Below are positions 52,652 to 61,983 of a stretch of 64,000 nucleotides of DNA, piece by piece. Every line of letters begins with the position of its first letter. Position 1 is the first letter of the stretch. The DNA lies in assembly GCF_003367395.1 (NCBI RefSeq), contig NZ_CP031417.1, positions 2,852,001-2,916,000 on the forward strand, in the 5' to 3' direction. The notes below the pieces were generated by a model. That model saw only the letters and a list, made by a program, of their open reading frames with translations. It was not told where the DNA came from and did not search any database. A program made the translations under genes and the position numbers. Source of the stretch: Pseudolabrys taiwanensis (lineage in GTDB: Bacteria > Pseudomonadota > Alphaproteobacteria > Rhizobiales > Xanthobacteraceae).

Positions 52652-53365
52652 TTAAGGCGCGAGATAGGCCTTGATCATGTTGACGATCACCTCGCGCCGG
52701 CGCGCAAGCGCCTTCGGGCTGATGACGTCAGTGTCGAAAATCACGTCGAGCGTGTGCCTGTTCGAGAACACGAAGAATCCGAGTGCGCAGATCGACAGAT
52801 ACAGATCGAGCGGATCAACGCCCTTCCGCAACACACCGAGTGCTTCGCCGCGCTGCAACACGCGCTTGATGATCGAGATGAGCGGCGCCCTTAATTCCGC
52901 GATGCGGCGCGAGGTTTTGAGATGGCGCGCCTGGTACAGGTTCTCCATCTTCACGAACTCGATGTAGTGTGGATATTTGACGTAATGCTCGAATTTCGCG
53001 GCGACCATCGCCTCGATCGCATCGATAGGATCCATCGCCTCGACGTTGATCGCCTCTTCGACCTCGACGAGCTGAAAGTAGGTCGTTTCGAGCGCGGCTA
53101 GGTAGAGACCTTCCTTGCTGCCGAAATAGTAGTAGGCCATGCGCCGGTTGGCTCCGGCTTTGTCGGCGATGTCTTCGATGCGGGCTGCGTCGAGGCCTTT
53201 GTCGGCGAACTCCTTCAGCGCCGCATCGAGAATACGCTGGCGCGTCGCCGCCGCGTCGCGGCGTCTGACGGGTCGCGCTTCGGTACGCCGCCCCGCTGCC
53301 TTGGGCTTCGCGACTGGCAACGGCTTCGAAGATTTGGCCTTTGAAACGGCCACGCGGCGCGACAC
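52652..53365 (-). CDS. TetR/AcrR family transcriptional regulator
   Basis: A 237-residue regulator. The helix-turn-helix is in RQRILDAALKEFADKGLDAA followed by RIEDIADKAGANRRMAYYYFGSKEGLYLAA (split here), and a helical ligand domain follows. The N-terminus is a ~30-residue basic arm. The frame is open to 53452; GTG 53365, with AAGGA upstream, is preferred. It precedes the epimerase operon on the same strand and probably binds the palindrome at 52584-52605. Confidence 0.88.
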   Translation of the reverse strand: MSRRVAVSKAKSSKPLPVAKPKAAGRRTEARPVRRRDAAATRQRILDAALKEFADKGLDAARIEDIADKAGANRRMAYYYFGSKEGLYLAALETTYFQLVEVEEAINVEAMDPIDAIEAMVAAKFEHYVKYPHYIEFVKMENLYQARHLKTSRRIAELRAPLISIIKRVLQRGEALGVLRKGVDPLDLYLSICALGFFVFSNRHTLDVIFDTDVISPKALARRREVIVNMIKAYLAP

Positions 53366-53480
53366 TGGGCACAGTCCTTCTGCGGAACTCCCTCTATTGC
53401 CGCCAATGTGTCTGTTTGACAAGCATGCTCGCGATGCGAGCGGGCACGCCATACCTCAGGAGGTACTCACCATCCCGTCT

Positions 53481-54095
53481 CTACGGCTTGGCGCCGACCA
53501 TGATATGGATCGCGTCGCCGGTCTCATAATCATCCGGGACCTCCTTGCCGAAGGCGGTCAAGCCTTCGTTCCGCAAAGCCTTTAAAAGTGCGGCGCCCGG
53601 CTTGCCGTCCGCGCCCCAATCCGGGTGACGCGATTTGGTGACGTGCACTTCGACACCCTTAAGCACGACGAGGCCAACCGGAGGCTTTCCTGGCGGAAGA
53701 TAGCCGGAGCGATTGGCGGCCGGCCGCCTGTTCCACCCAGCAGCCTCGAGGGCTTGGCCGATATCCTCCATCAGATCGACGGCTTCCGGATCAAGCCCGA
53801 CCGAAAAATCGAACGGCGTGCCATGGTGGACCTTAAGAGCTTTGGTCAAGCGTTGTTGCGATGCGGCGCTCAGGGACCGCGGGCTGTCCGCCCACCACTC
53901 CAGGCCACAGCCAACCATGACCAGAACGGCGAACGTGATGGCCAGCCGCTTCTCCCACCTACCGTTCGTAATCTTGAGGATCAGAAGTGCGACTTCGCCA
54001 CCCAATCCGACCAGAAGCAAGATCTCTCCGAGCTCCCTCAGTCCGCTGAACAGAACCAGGGAGAAGGCCGGCGTATTGAACATCAAACTCTCCAA
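53481..54095 (-). CDS. Hypothetical membrane protein
   Basis: A 204-residue protein with two N-terminal membrane segments (about residues 20-40 and 52-66) and a C-terminal soluble domain of ~130 residues ending DAIHIMVGAKP. The soluble part has an acidic stretch (LDPEAVDLMEDIGQALEAAGW). Not recognised. It stands between the tetR gene and a 447-bp non-coding gap. Confidence 0.6.
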   Translation of the reverse strand: MESLMFNTPAFSLVLFSGLRELGEILLLVGLGGEVALLILKITNGRWEKRLAITFAVLVMVGCGLEWWADSPRSLSAASQQRLTKALKVHHGTPFDFSVGLDPEAVDLMEDIGQALEAAGWNRRPAANRSGYLPPGKPPVGLVVLKGVEVHVTKSRHPDWGADGKPGAALLKALRNEGLTAFGKEVPDDYETGDAIHIMVGAKP

Positions 54096-54542
54096 GTGGC
54101 AGGCGCGGCGCGCTGCAGGGCCGCCTTATCGCAGCGGCAGACTGACGTACTGGAACCGAATGGACACGCCGTGCGCGTTCGGCAGAACGTTGTTCCTCGG
54201 CATCGATTCGCGGCTCGTCACGCGCGCCAGAATCAACTCATCACGCACGCTTTATGAACCATAGCCGGCATTGTTGGGAATCGGTGCGATGCACGGCGCA
54301 GCATCGACTGTAGGCGCGCAACCGCGAAGGGCGATGCCAACGGGACAGTCACGGGGCCTCGCCGTTGCGGCATAATGCAGCACGTACGGGGTTGGATGCG
54401 GGATGAGCCAAAAAGCCCTACGCCCAGCCGGTTTCCGGCAGGCGTGATGCCCGGGACGACAGCGTCCGCTGAATATTTATCAGAACGTTCGCGTATAATG
54501 AGTTCGCCCCCGCTGTCGCGGAGGCAAACCGAGTTCCCTGAT
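54096..54542. other. Non-coding gap, nothing recognised
   Basis: 447 bp without a convincing gene on either strand. No tRNA, hairpin family or repeat was recognised. A short AT-rich stretch (GTATAATGAG near 54493) could be a promoter element for the plus strand, but no gene follows it in that direction. Confidence 0.5.
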
Positions 54543-55217
54543 CTAATAGGCGGGAATCATCTCGTCGGACACGCGCGTCACACCCGGCACCTCTTCGGCC
54601 AGCGCGAGCAGCGCCTTGCGCTCCTCGGCCGAGCCGACGAGACCCCAGAGATGAACGACGCCGCCGGCGACGATCACGTTGCGCGAGCCGAAATCCGTCC
54701 ACGATTGATCGTCCAACCGGTCCAGCAGCGCCTCGCGGATTTCCCGGTCGCCATCGGTGTCGGTGCCGTTGCCGGCTTGCGTCGAGGCCAGGGCCTGGAT
54801 CAGGTTCGAGCGGCTGACGATGCCGACCAGCCGGCCGTCGCGCAGGATCGGCACGCGCTTGATGCGATGCTTCTCGAGCAAAGTCGCGATCTCGCCGAGC
54901 GAAGCGTCTTCGCCCGCCGAGACGACGTCGGTTGACATCACTTCCGACACGCGGCGGCCATGCGCCTTGGCGAACTCCTCGGCCAGGGTCGAGCCCGGCG
55001 TGAGCGCTTCAAGCCACCAGGCGCGGTGTTTCTCCGTGCCGATCTCCGGGCGGCGGACCAGATCGGCCTCGCTGATGATGCCGATCACCTTGTCGTCTTC
55101 CTCGACGACCGGCAGCGCGCTGACATCGAACTCGGCGAGCAGTTTGATCGCATCCGCGACGTCGTCGTCCGGTCCCACCGTCACGACGTCACGGACCATC
55201 ACGTCGATCGCTTTCAT
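54543..55217 (-). CDS. CBS-pair and BON domain protein
   Basis: A 224-residue protein. Two CBS motifs span ~1-62 (VMVRDVVTVGPDDDV, ALPVVEEDDKVIGIISEADL) and ~90-145 (VMSTDVVSAGEDASL, RVPILRDGRLVGIVSRSNL). A BON domain follows (IREALLDRLDDQSWTD, VIVAGGVVHLWGLVGS). CBS pairs bind adenine nucleotides; BON domains bind membranes or lipids. It is a stand-alone sensor-like protein, probably reporting energy state. It lies next to the phosphate transporter gene, but a link is not shown. Confidence 0.9.
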   Translation of the reverse strand: MKAIDVMVRDVVTVGPDDDVADAIKLLAEFDVSALPVVEEDDKVIGIISEADLVRRPEIGTEKHRAWWLEALTPGSTLAEEFAKAHGRRVSEVMSTDVVSAGEDASLGEIATLLEKHRIKRVPILRDGRLVGIVSRSNLIQALASTQAGNGTDTDGDREIREALLDRLDDQSWTDFGSRNVIVAGGVVHLWGLVGSAEERKALLALAEEVPGVTRVSDEMIPAY

Positions 55218-55242
55218 CTTCCATCTCCTGTTCGACGCGGCC

Positions 55243-55270
55243 CGTCCGTTCCGCCTTCACGGAACGGACG
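55243..55270 (-). terminator. Hairpin after phosphate transporter gene
   Basis: CGTCCGTTCC (55243-55252) pairs perfectly with GGAACGGACG (55261-55270) over an 8-base loop. It lies 15 bp past the pit stop and before the CBS gene. Confidence 0.6.
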
Positions 55271-55285
55271 CCGCCGCCCATCGGG

Positions 55286-56902
55286 CTAGAAAATCTGCGA
55301 AAACGCCCAGTACAAGAAGCCGGAGAGCATCATCGCGGCCGGCAATGTCAGCACCCAGGCGAGCGCGATGTTGCGTATGGTGCTCCACTGCAAGCCTGAG
55401 CCGTTCGACGCCATGGTGCCGGCGATGCCCGACGACAGCACGTGCGTGGTCGACACCGGCAGACCGTAGATGTCGGCGGCGGCGATGGTGGCCGCGGCGG
55501 TGAGCTCGGCCGAGGCACCCTGCGCATAGGTCAGATGCGTCTTGCCGATCTTCTCGCCGACCGTGACGACGATGCGCTTCCAGCCGACCATGGTGCCAAG
55601 ACCGAGCGCGATCGCCACGGCGATCTTGACCCAATCCGGGATGAACTTGGTCGCGTTGTCGAGCGATCCCTTGTAGGCGTTGAGAACCGCGACCTCTTCC
55701 GGTTTCAGGTCGCTCTCTTTGTCCTTCATCAGGAAGCGGATCGCCTCGGACGCCAGATACATGTCGTTACGGGTGTTGCCGACGGCCTCCGCCGGGAACT
55801 TCGCCAGCGAGCCGTACTGCGTCACCTGGTCCGCGATATCCCGCACCAGCACGGCGAGCGAGGGGTAGGTCCCTTCCGCGATCTGATGCTGGGCGACGTA
55901 GGTGGTGACCGCCGGGCGCGGATTGCCGAGGACGTTGTAACCGGCGGCCTTGGCGTCGATCACCGCGCTCGCGGCCTTGGAGTTGGCGACAAAGCGCTCG
56001 ATCTGACTCGTCGGCATGGCGCGGTTCAGCGCGTAGGCCGTCGGCACGGTGCCGATGAGGATGAGCATGATCAGGCCCATACCCTTCTGGCCGTCGTTCG
56101 AACCGTGGAAGAAGCTGACCAGCGTGCAGGTCGTGATCAGGATGCCACGGATCCACCACGGCGGCGGCTGATCGCCCTTCGGTTCGGCATAGAGCGCGGC
56201 GTTACGCACGAGGACCTTGAGCAGGAGCAACAGCACCGCCGCCAAGGCAAAGCCGAACAGCGGCGACAGGAGCAACGCCTTGCCGATGCTGGTCGCCTGC
56301 GACCAGTCGACACCCGACGTGCCGTCGCGGCCGTGCATGAGCGCATTGACGATACCGACGCCGATGATCGAGCCGATGAGCGTGTGCGAGCTGGACGCCG
56401 GCAGGCCGAAATACCAGGTGCCGACATTCCAGGCGATGGCGGCGATCAACAGCGCGAACACCATCGCGAAGCCGGCGCTGCTGCCCACTTGGAGAATGAG
56501 TTCCACCGGCAACAGCGACACGATGCCGAACGCGACCGCGCCGCTCGACAGGAGAACGCCGAGCAGATTGAACATGCCCGACCAGATCACGGCGATGTGC
56601 GCCGGCAGCGAGCGCGTATAGATCACCGTCGCCACGGCATTGGCGGTATCGTGGAAGCCGTTGACGAACTCAAAGCCGAGCGCGATCAGCAGAGCGACGA
56701 AGAGCAGGATGTACGGCACGAGCGTCGTGATGCGCGTGCCGGTGGCGTCGACGTCGACATAGATGCTGTAGGCGACGAACAGCAACGCCGCTGCGATGAC
56801 GCCGAAAAAGATGATGCCCGAGAGCGGATGGAAGCCTCTATCAAGGTCCGGGCCTCGGCGTACTGCTGGCTCGATAGAGCCCGGTAAAGCCATGTCGCTC
56901 AT
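55286..56902 (-). CDS. Inorganic phosphate transporter (PiT family)
   Basis: A 538-residue inner-membrane phosphate/cation symporter. PiT signatures occur twice: FEFVNGFHDTANAVAT near the N-terminus and FFHGSNDGQKGMGLIML in the second half, with LPASSSHTLIGSIIGVGI and LPVSTTHVLSSGIAG. A ~150-residue hydrophilic stretch (~residues 315-450) lies between the halves. ATG 56902 has an AAAGGAGG site. No PhoU-like (DUF47) partner is adjacent, though one is often paired with Pit. Confidence 0.93.
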   Translation of the reverse strand: MSDMALPGSIEPAVRRGPDLDRGFHPLSGIIFFGVIAAALLFVAYSIYVDVDATGTRITTLVPYILLFVALLIALGFEFVNGFHDTANAVATVIYTRSLPAHIAVIWSGMFNLLGVLLSSGAVAFGIVSLLPVELILQVGSSAGFAMVFALLIAAIAWNVGTWYFGLPASSSHTLIGSIIGVGIVNALMHGRDGTSGVDWSQATSIGKALLLSPLFGFALAAVLLLLLKVLVRNAALYAEPKGDQPPPWWIRGILITTCTLVSFFHGSNDGQKGMGLIMLILIGTVPTAYALNRAMPTSQIERFVANSKAASAVIDAKAAGYNVLGNPRPAVTTYVAQHQIAEGTYPSLAVLVRDIADQVTQYGSLAKFPAEAVGNTRNDMYLASEAIRFLMKDKESDLKPEEVAVLNAYKGSLDNATKFIPDWVKIAVAIALGLGTMVGWKRIVVTVGEKIGKTHLTYAQGASAELTAAATIAAADIYGLPVSTTHVLSSGIAGTMASNGSGLQWSTIRNIALAWVLTLPAAMMLSGFLYWAFSQIF

Positions 56903-56952
56903 GGGACATCCTCCTTTAAGAAAGTCGACTTCTCGGCGGGAATGTTGATGCG

Positions 56953-57738
56953 TCAGCCGACAGCGCTCAGCTGCTGGATCGTCGCGAACTGATCGTCGCG
57001 GTTGTAGTCGTAGAGAACGCGGCCGTAGGGGAGCGTCATATCGGCCAGGAAGTGATGCGCGCCGATGACCTTGCGGACCGGGAAGTCCGCGACCGGCGCG
57101 TTGACGTGCGGAATGAGATGCAAACGGCCCGGTCCGACCCACGAGCCCTTCACGACGATGTCGGTCATGTTGTAGGCGACTAGCTGACAGATCTCCGCGC
57201 GGCCGTCGACGCCGGGGATGACCTTGAGGTTGACCTGCGTTTTCGACAAAGTCGCGGTCGTGCGTACGCCGTTGCCGGCCATGCTCTCGTGCTTGTAGCC
57301 CATGGTGCCCATGGCCACGAGCTGACCACCGTATTCCAGTGTGCCGGTCAGCGTATCCTTGACGATTTCGAGCTTGGGGTGGGCGTACTTCTTCGGAAAG
57401 CCCCAGATCTCACGCCCGGCGGCGATCGGCGGATCGTCATCGAGATACATCTGGGTGACGAAGTTTACTTCCTCCGCGCCGAAGCGGCACGGAATGACCA
57501 TGCCGGACTCGGTGTAGCTGCCGAACCCGGTCGAGTCCGGCATCTTGATCCATTCGTAATGCACCAGCGCCTGATCGAGCGGCTCGAGCGGCTCCGGCAG
57601 TTGCTCGGCGATGATCTCGGGATCGGTCTCGTAGGAGATGATCATGAATTCCCGGTCGACGAACCGGTACGGACCGGCGGGGTAGCTCGGCCCCACCGCC
57701 GGCATCGACGGCAGCTTGAGTACGTCTTGTTTGCGCAT
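56953..57738 (-). CDS. adc: Acetoacetate decarboxylase
   Basis: A 261-residue enzyme turning acetoacetate into acetone and CO2. The Schiff-base Lys is in the pair of GREIWGFPKKYAHPKL, and MVIPCRFGAEEVNFVTQMYL plus LPYGRVLYDY are family marks. It lies 21 bp after the 3-hydroxybutyrate dehydrogenase stop on the same strand, so the two make a short ketone-body route. Confidence 0.93.
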   Translation of the reverse strand: MRKQDVLKLPSMPAVGPSYPAGPYRFVDREFMIISYETDPEIIAEQLPEPLEPLDQALVHYEWIKMPDSTGFGSYTESGMVIPCRFGAEEVNFVTQMYLDDDPPIAAGREIWGFPKKYAHPKLEIVKDTLTGTLEYGGQLVAMGTMGYKHESMAGNGVRTTATLSKTQVNLKVIPGVDGRAEICQLVAYNMTDIVVKGSWVGPGRLHLIPHVNAPVADFPVRKVIGAHHFLADMTLPYGRVLYDYNRDDQFATIQQLSAVG

Positions 57739-57759
57739 GGTCTTCCTCGCTCGCTTACG

Positions 57760-58542
57760 TCAGTGAGCGGTCCATCCGCCGTCGATCGGCATGACCGCTC
57801 CGGTGATCGATTTCGCCTCGGGCGAGCAGAGATAAGCGACGAAACCCGCGACCTCCGGTACCGCCACGAATTCCTTGGTCGACTGCGCGGCGAGCAGCAC
57901 ATCGCGCACCACGGCTTCCTCGGAAATGCCGCGCGCCTTGGCCTGCTCGGGAATTTGCTTCTGCACCAAGGGCGTCATCACGTAGCCCGGGCACACGGCA
58001 TTCACGGTGATGCCGTGCTCGGCGACTTCCAACGCGATGGTCTTGGTGAAACCCGCGATGCCATGCTTGGCGGCGACGTAGGCGGATTTGAACGGCGAGG
58101 CGACCAAAGCGTGGGCGGAAGCGATGTTGATGATGCGACCCCAGCCCTCCGCCTTCATCGCGGGCACGACCATGCGGGTGGTGTAGAAGGCGCCCGACAA
58201 GTTGATGGCGATAATGGCTTCCCACTTTTCCGGCGGGAACTCCTCCACCGGCGCCACATATTGGATGCCGGCGTTATTGACGAGAATGTCGACCTTGCCG
58301 AACGCCGACCGCGCGCCTTCGATCATCTCGCCGATCTGATCCGGCTTGCTGATGTCGGCGCCGCTGTAACTCACGCCAACATTGTGATCGCGTGACAAAC
58401 GGTTACGCAAATTTTCGATTTCGTTGGCGTCGCCGAACCCATTAAGGACAATATTGGAGCCTTGATTCGCCAATGCCTCGGCAATGCCGAGACCGATCCC
58501 ACTTGTCGAGCCGGCAATAACCGCGGTCTTTCCCGCCAGCAT
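57760..58542 (-). CDS. bdhA: 3-hydroxybutyrate dehydrogenase
   Basis: A 260-residue SDR. The NAD motif is IAGSTSGIGLGIAEALA; NNAGIQYVAPVEEFP, NIASAHALVASPFKSAYVAAKHG (with Tyr/Lys of the active site) and CPGYVMTPLVQKQIP match BdhA closely, including the Gln-Tyr and Leu-Val residues of its substrate lid. ATG 58542 is preferred (GGGGAAG upstream) over 58584. It oxidises 3-hydroxybutyrate, for example from PHB, to acetoacetate, which the next gene decarboxylates. Confidence 0.92.
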   Translation of the reverse strand: MLAGKTAVIAGSTSGIGLGIAEALANQGSNIVLNGFGDANEIENLRNRLSRDHNVGVSYSGADISKPDQIGEMIEGARSAFGKVDILVNNAGIQYVAPVEEFPPEKWEAIIAINLSGAFYTTRMVVPAMKAEGWGRIINIASAHALVASPFKSAYVAAKHGIAGFTKTIALEVAEHGITVNAVCPGYVMTPLVQKQIPEQAKARGISEEAVVRDVLLAAQSTKEFVAVPEVAGFVAYLCSPEAKSITGAVMPIDGGWTAH

Positions 58543-58755
58543 GCACTTCCCCACCAGCACGTTTGCGTTGCAGGCAATCAACACAAGCGGTCTGACACCG
58601 GTGTGAAGGAATTCGGACAGAAATAATTGGCCGCGGTTCGAGGACGACAGATGGCGACTAAATAGGCAGGCCGAGGCAGTTCTCGGCCGAACACGTCATT
58701 GGCGCGTCATGGATGTTCATTTCATTTCCGCCCAGGCAACCGCAAGGAGCAGTCC

Positions 58756-59922
58756 GTGGACGCAAGCGTCGATAATCAACAGAGTGTCCATCGTGGGTAT
58801 GGCTGGCGGCCGGAAGGCTGCGACCGCGTCGCCCTGGTGCTGCAAGGCGGCGGTGCGCTCGGCGCATATCAAGCCGGCGTTTATGAAGCGCTGCACGAAG
58901 CGGAGATCGAGCCGAATTTCGTTTCCGGCGTCTCTATCGGCGCCATCAACGCCGCGATCATCGCCGGAAACTCGCGCGATCAACGTCTGCCGCGCCTGCG
59001 CGAGTTCTGGAACATGATCACCGAGCGCAAGATCTGGCACTACACGCCGGACGGCGACATGTTCCGCAAGGCGCGCAACGCCGCCAGTTCATGGATGACG
59101 GTCACCCTGGGGCAACCCGGCTTCTTCAAGCCGCGCGAGACGAGCCCGTGGTTCAGCCCGGCAGGCGCGCAGAACGCGCTCAGTTATTACGACAGCGGGC
59201 CGCTGCGCGACTCCCTGCTCAATCTCGTGGACTTCTCGCTGCTCAACGACAAGATGACCGGCTTCGCCGTCGGCGCGGTCAATGTGCTGAGCGGCAACTT
59301 CATCTACTTCGACAATAGCCGCGAAGAGATCCTGCCGGAACATATCATGGCCAGCGGCGCGCTGCCGCCGGCCCTGCCGATGATCAAGATCGGCACCGAC
59401 CACTATTGGGATGGCGGCATCGTCTCCAACACGCCGCTGCAGCATTTGCTCGATCAGGAGACCACGCACAATACGCTGGTGTTCCAGGTCGATCTCTTCA
59501 GCGCGCGCGGCGCCCTGCCCCGCGACATCCAGGAGGTGATGGCGCGGCAGAAGGACATCATGTACTCGTCGCGCACGCGCTACAACACCGACGTCTATCG
59601 CCGCATCCACAACTGGAAGACCAAGCTGCGCGACGCGCTCGGAAAGATTCCGGAAGAGCAACTGACCGAAGAAGAGCGGGCGCTCAAGCGCGAGCTCGGC
59701 GGCCTGCCCGACATCACGATCCTGCATCTGATCTATCAGCAGAAGGCTTACGAGGGGCACGCCAAGGACTACGAATTCTCCGGCACCTCGATGCGCGAGC
59801 ATTGGCAGAGCGGCTACGAAGACACCAAGCGCACGCTCAAGCGCCGCGAATGGCTGGCGATGCCGCGCCAGGGCTCCGGCATCCTCGTGCACGACGTGCA
59901 CCGCGAGAGCGAGAGCTTTTGA
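58756..59922 (+). CDS. Patatin-like phospholipase family protein
   Basis: A 388-residue serine-Asp dyad lipase-like protein. The oxyanion hole is LVLQGGGALGAYQAG, the nucleophile is in SGVSIGAINAA and the Asp in WDGGIVSNTP. The C-terminal ~100 residues match the DUF3734-type extension. GTG 58756 has AAGGAG upstream; the frame is open further back. It is divergent from bdhA-adc, and patatin proteins are known on PHB granules, so a role in granule or lipid turnover is possible but not shown. Confidence 0.88.
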   Translation: MDASVDNQQSVHRGYGWRPEGCDRVALVLQGGGALGAYQAGVYEALHEAEIEPNFVSGVSIGAINAAIIAGNSRDQRLPRLREFWNMITERKIWHYTPDGDMFRKARNAASSWMTVTLGQPGFFKPRETSPWFSPAGAQNALSYYDSGPLRDSLLNLVDFSLLNDKMTGFAVGAVNVLSGNFIYFDNSREEILPEHIMASGALPPALPMIKIGTDHYWDGGIVSNTPLQHLLDQETTHNTLVFQVDLFSARGALPRDIQEVMARQKDIMYSSRTRYNTDVYRRIHNWKTKLRDALGKIPEEQLTEEERALKRELGGLPDITILHLIYQQKAYEGHAKDYEFSGTSMREHWQSGYEDTKRTLKRREWLAMPRQGSGILVHDVHRESESF

Positions 59923-60236
59923 ACAGGCCGGCGGCGAAAGCCACCGGACGATAAGCCGGCTTGCCTAGCCAAGGCCGATGCGCGGCCGAACCGCAGCCGC
60001 CGCTGCGGTTCGGCCGCGTGTGCACATGGTCGGATACCCGACATGCGTGTCGTGCGCGCGCTTATTTTCGTCCGAGAGACGAACCCAGCCAAAAACTATA
60101 CTTAGATACCATCCACCGTTGCTTGGAATACCGCGCGGTAACCAGAGATAAAGACGCCGCGGCATAATTTTACAGAAATTCCGAGTGACTAGTCCTGCTG
60201 TCCCTCGGCTGCTCTATTCCGGGGGTCCACATCATC
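59923..60236. other. Intergenic region with long perfect hairpin
   Basis: 314 bp without a gene. It holds a 16-bp perfect hairpin at 59981-60018 and, closer to the chemoreceptor gene, AT-rich promoter-like sequence (GCATAATTTTAC near 60162). Confidence 0.55.
59981..60018. terminator. 16-bp perfect GC-rich hairpin after patatin gene
   Basis: CGCGGCCGAACCGCAG (59981-59996) and CTGCGGTTCGGCCGCG (60003-60018) are perfect complements around CCGCCG. No U-run follows, so termination is inferred only from the stem. Confidence 0.5.
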
Positions 60237-61976
60237 ATGATCCGTCTTTCCGACATCAGCATCAGCGCGAAGCTGATGTTCATCTCGTCGCTCGGCATCG
60301 TGCTGGTCGGCGGCATGATCGGCATGCAGATTTACGGCAACCGCCTCATCAATGAGGCCAATGCCGACGCCACGCGCCAGCTCGAGAACGCCACGCGCTT
60401 CGCCAGCATCGAATCCGCCATTCGCAACACCCAGCTCTCGAACCGAAGCCTGCGCCTGGTGCCGGACCTGAATGCGCTCGAGAGCGAACGCCAGACCGTC
60501 AATGCCCGCTTCAAGGTCGTCGCCGCGAAGATCGAGGACGCAACCGCATCGGTTTACGAAGCGGACCAGCGGGAGCGTCTCGCGCAGCTGAAAGCCCTCG
60601 CCGAACAGTACATCGCCGGCTCACAAGACATCGTGCGCATCCGCGCCGAGCACATCCGCTCGACCGCCGACAAGAGCGAGGCCGGAGTGGCCAAGACCGC
60701 GGCGCTTTGGACCGAAGTCAATCGCGTGTCGCGCGACAAGACCCAGAAAGCCGGCGCCGACATCAGCGCCCTCTCCGAGAAGGCGGCCGCCGTGTCGCAG
60801 GAGTACGCGCGTCGATCCATCGATCGCGCCGAGACGATGGCGAGCTCCATCGAATGGATGAATCTCGGTCTCACGATCGCGACGATGGCGGTTCTGATTG
60901 GCGCCGCCATTTTCGGGCGAACGTCGATTGCGCGGCCGCTCAAGCGGCTCATCGTGCCTATCGGCGAGGTGGCCAAAGGCCACTTCAACGTGAAGGTGGA
61001 AGGCACCGGCCGCGGCGACGAGATCGGCCAGATCGCGAGCGCGGTAAGCGCCATGGTTACGCAGATGAGCGCCACCATTACCGAAATCAAGCGTGCGGCG
61101 TCCGAAGTCAACGGCGCCTCGTCCGAGATCGCCGGTGCCACGACCGATCTTTCGCAGCGCACCGAAGAGCAGGCCGCAAGCCTCGAGGAAACCAGCGCGG
61201 CGATGGAGCAGATCTCGTCCGCGGTGAAAAACAGTTCGTTCAACGCCGAACGGGCCAACGGCTCCGCGGCGGAAGCCTGCGCCGTCGCCGGTGAAGGCGG
61301 CGCGATCGTGTCACGCGCGATCGGCGCAATGGCGAAGATCGAGGATTCGTCGCGCAAGATTTCGGACATCATCGGCGTCATCGACGAAATCGCGCGCCAG
61401 ACCAACCTGCTCGCGCTTAACGCGGCCGTCGAAGCCGCCAGAGCCGGCGAAGCCGGCCGCGGCTTCGCCGTCGTCGCCTCCGAGGTCCGCAGTCTCGCGC
61501 AACGTTCTTCTCAGGCGGCCAAAGACATCAAGACGCTGATCACCAACTCCGGGGCCCAGGTCGACGAAGGCGTGCAACTCGTCAATCACACCGGCGAGGC
61601 TCTCAAAAAGATCGTCGAATCGGTTCGGGAGGTCGCGACGCTGGTCGACGAGATCGCGCGCGCCAGCGTCGAACAGTCGAGCGGCCTGGATCAAATCAAC
61701 ACGGCTTTGACCCAGATGGACGAAGTCACTCAGAAGAACGCGGCCTTGGTCGAGGAAAACGCGGCGACAGCCAAGTCACTCGAGATGCAGGCGCGGACCA
61801 TGGACGACCACGTGTCGTACTTCAAACTCGGTGCCGCGCCCGCGCCGCCCCTCGCTTTGCCCGCGTCGCCGGCACCAGCCCAAGCCCGCGTCGCACATCC
61901 CGTGCGCGCTTTGCCCGCCGGCCCGCGAACGACGGCCCCACGCAAGCGAGCGGCCAACGACTGGCAGGACTTCTGA
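60237..61976 (+). CDS. Methyl-accepting chemotaxis protein
   Basis: A 579-residue chemoreceptor. Membrane helices at about 11-33 and 208-228 bound a four-helix-bundle ligand domain. A HAMP domain (ARPLKRLIVPIGEVAKGHF) follows. The signalling tip is EIARQTNLLALNAAVEAARA then GRGFAVVASEVRSLAQRS. The C-terminus is a flexible Pro/Ala-rich linker ending in NDWQDF, a WxxF tether of the kind bound by CheR/CheB methyl-cycle enzymes. It converges on flgL and may bring chemotaxis genes into the flagellar region. Confidence 0.93.
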   Translation: MIRLSDISISAKLMFISSLGIVLVGGMIGMQIYGNRLINEANADATRQLENATRFASIESAIRNTQLSNRSLRLVPDLNALESERQTVNARFKVVAAKIEDATASVYEADQRERLAQLKALAEQYIAGSQDIVRIRAEHIRSTADKSEAGVAKTAALWTEVNRVSRDKTQKAGADISALSEKAAAVSQEYARRSIDRAETMASSIEWMNLGLTIATMAVLIGAAIFGRTSIARPLKRLIVPIGEVAKGHFNVKVEGTGRGDEIGQIASAVSAMVTQMSATITEIKRAASEVNGASSEIAGATTDLSQRTEEQAASLEETSAAMEQISSAVKNSSFNAERANGSAAEACAVAGEGGAIVSRAIGAMAKIEDSSRKISDIIGVIDEIARQTNLLALNAAVEAARAGEAGRGFAVVASEVRSLAQRSSQAAKDIKTLITNSGAQVDEGVQLVNHTGEALKKIVESVREVATLVDEIARASVEQSSGLDQINTALTQMDEVTQKNAALVEENAATAKSLEMQARTMDDHVSYFKLGAAPAPPLALPASPAPAQARVAHPVRALPAGPRTTAPRKRAANDWQDF

Positions 61977-61983
61977 GCCCCGG

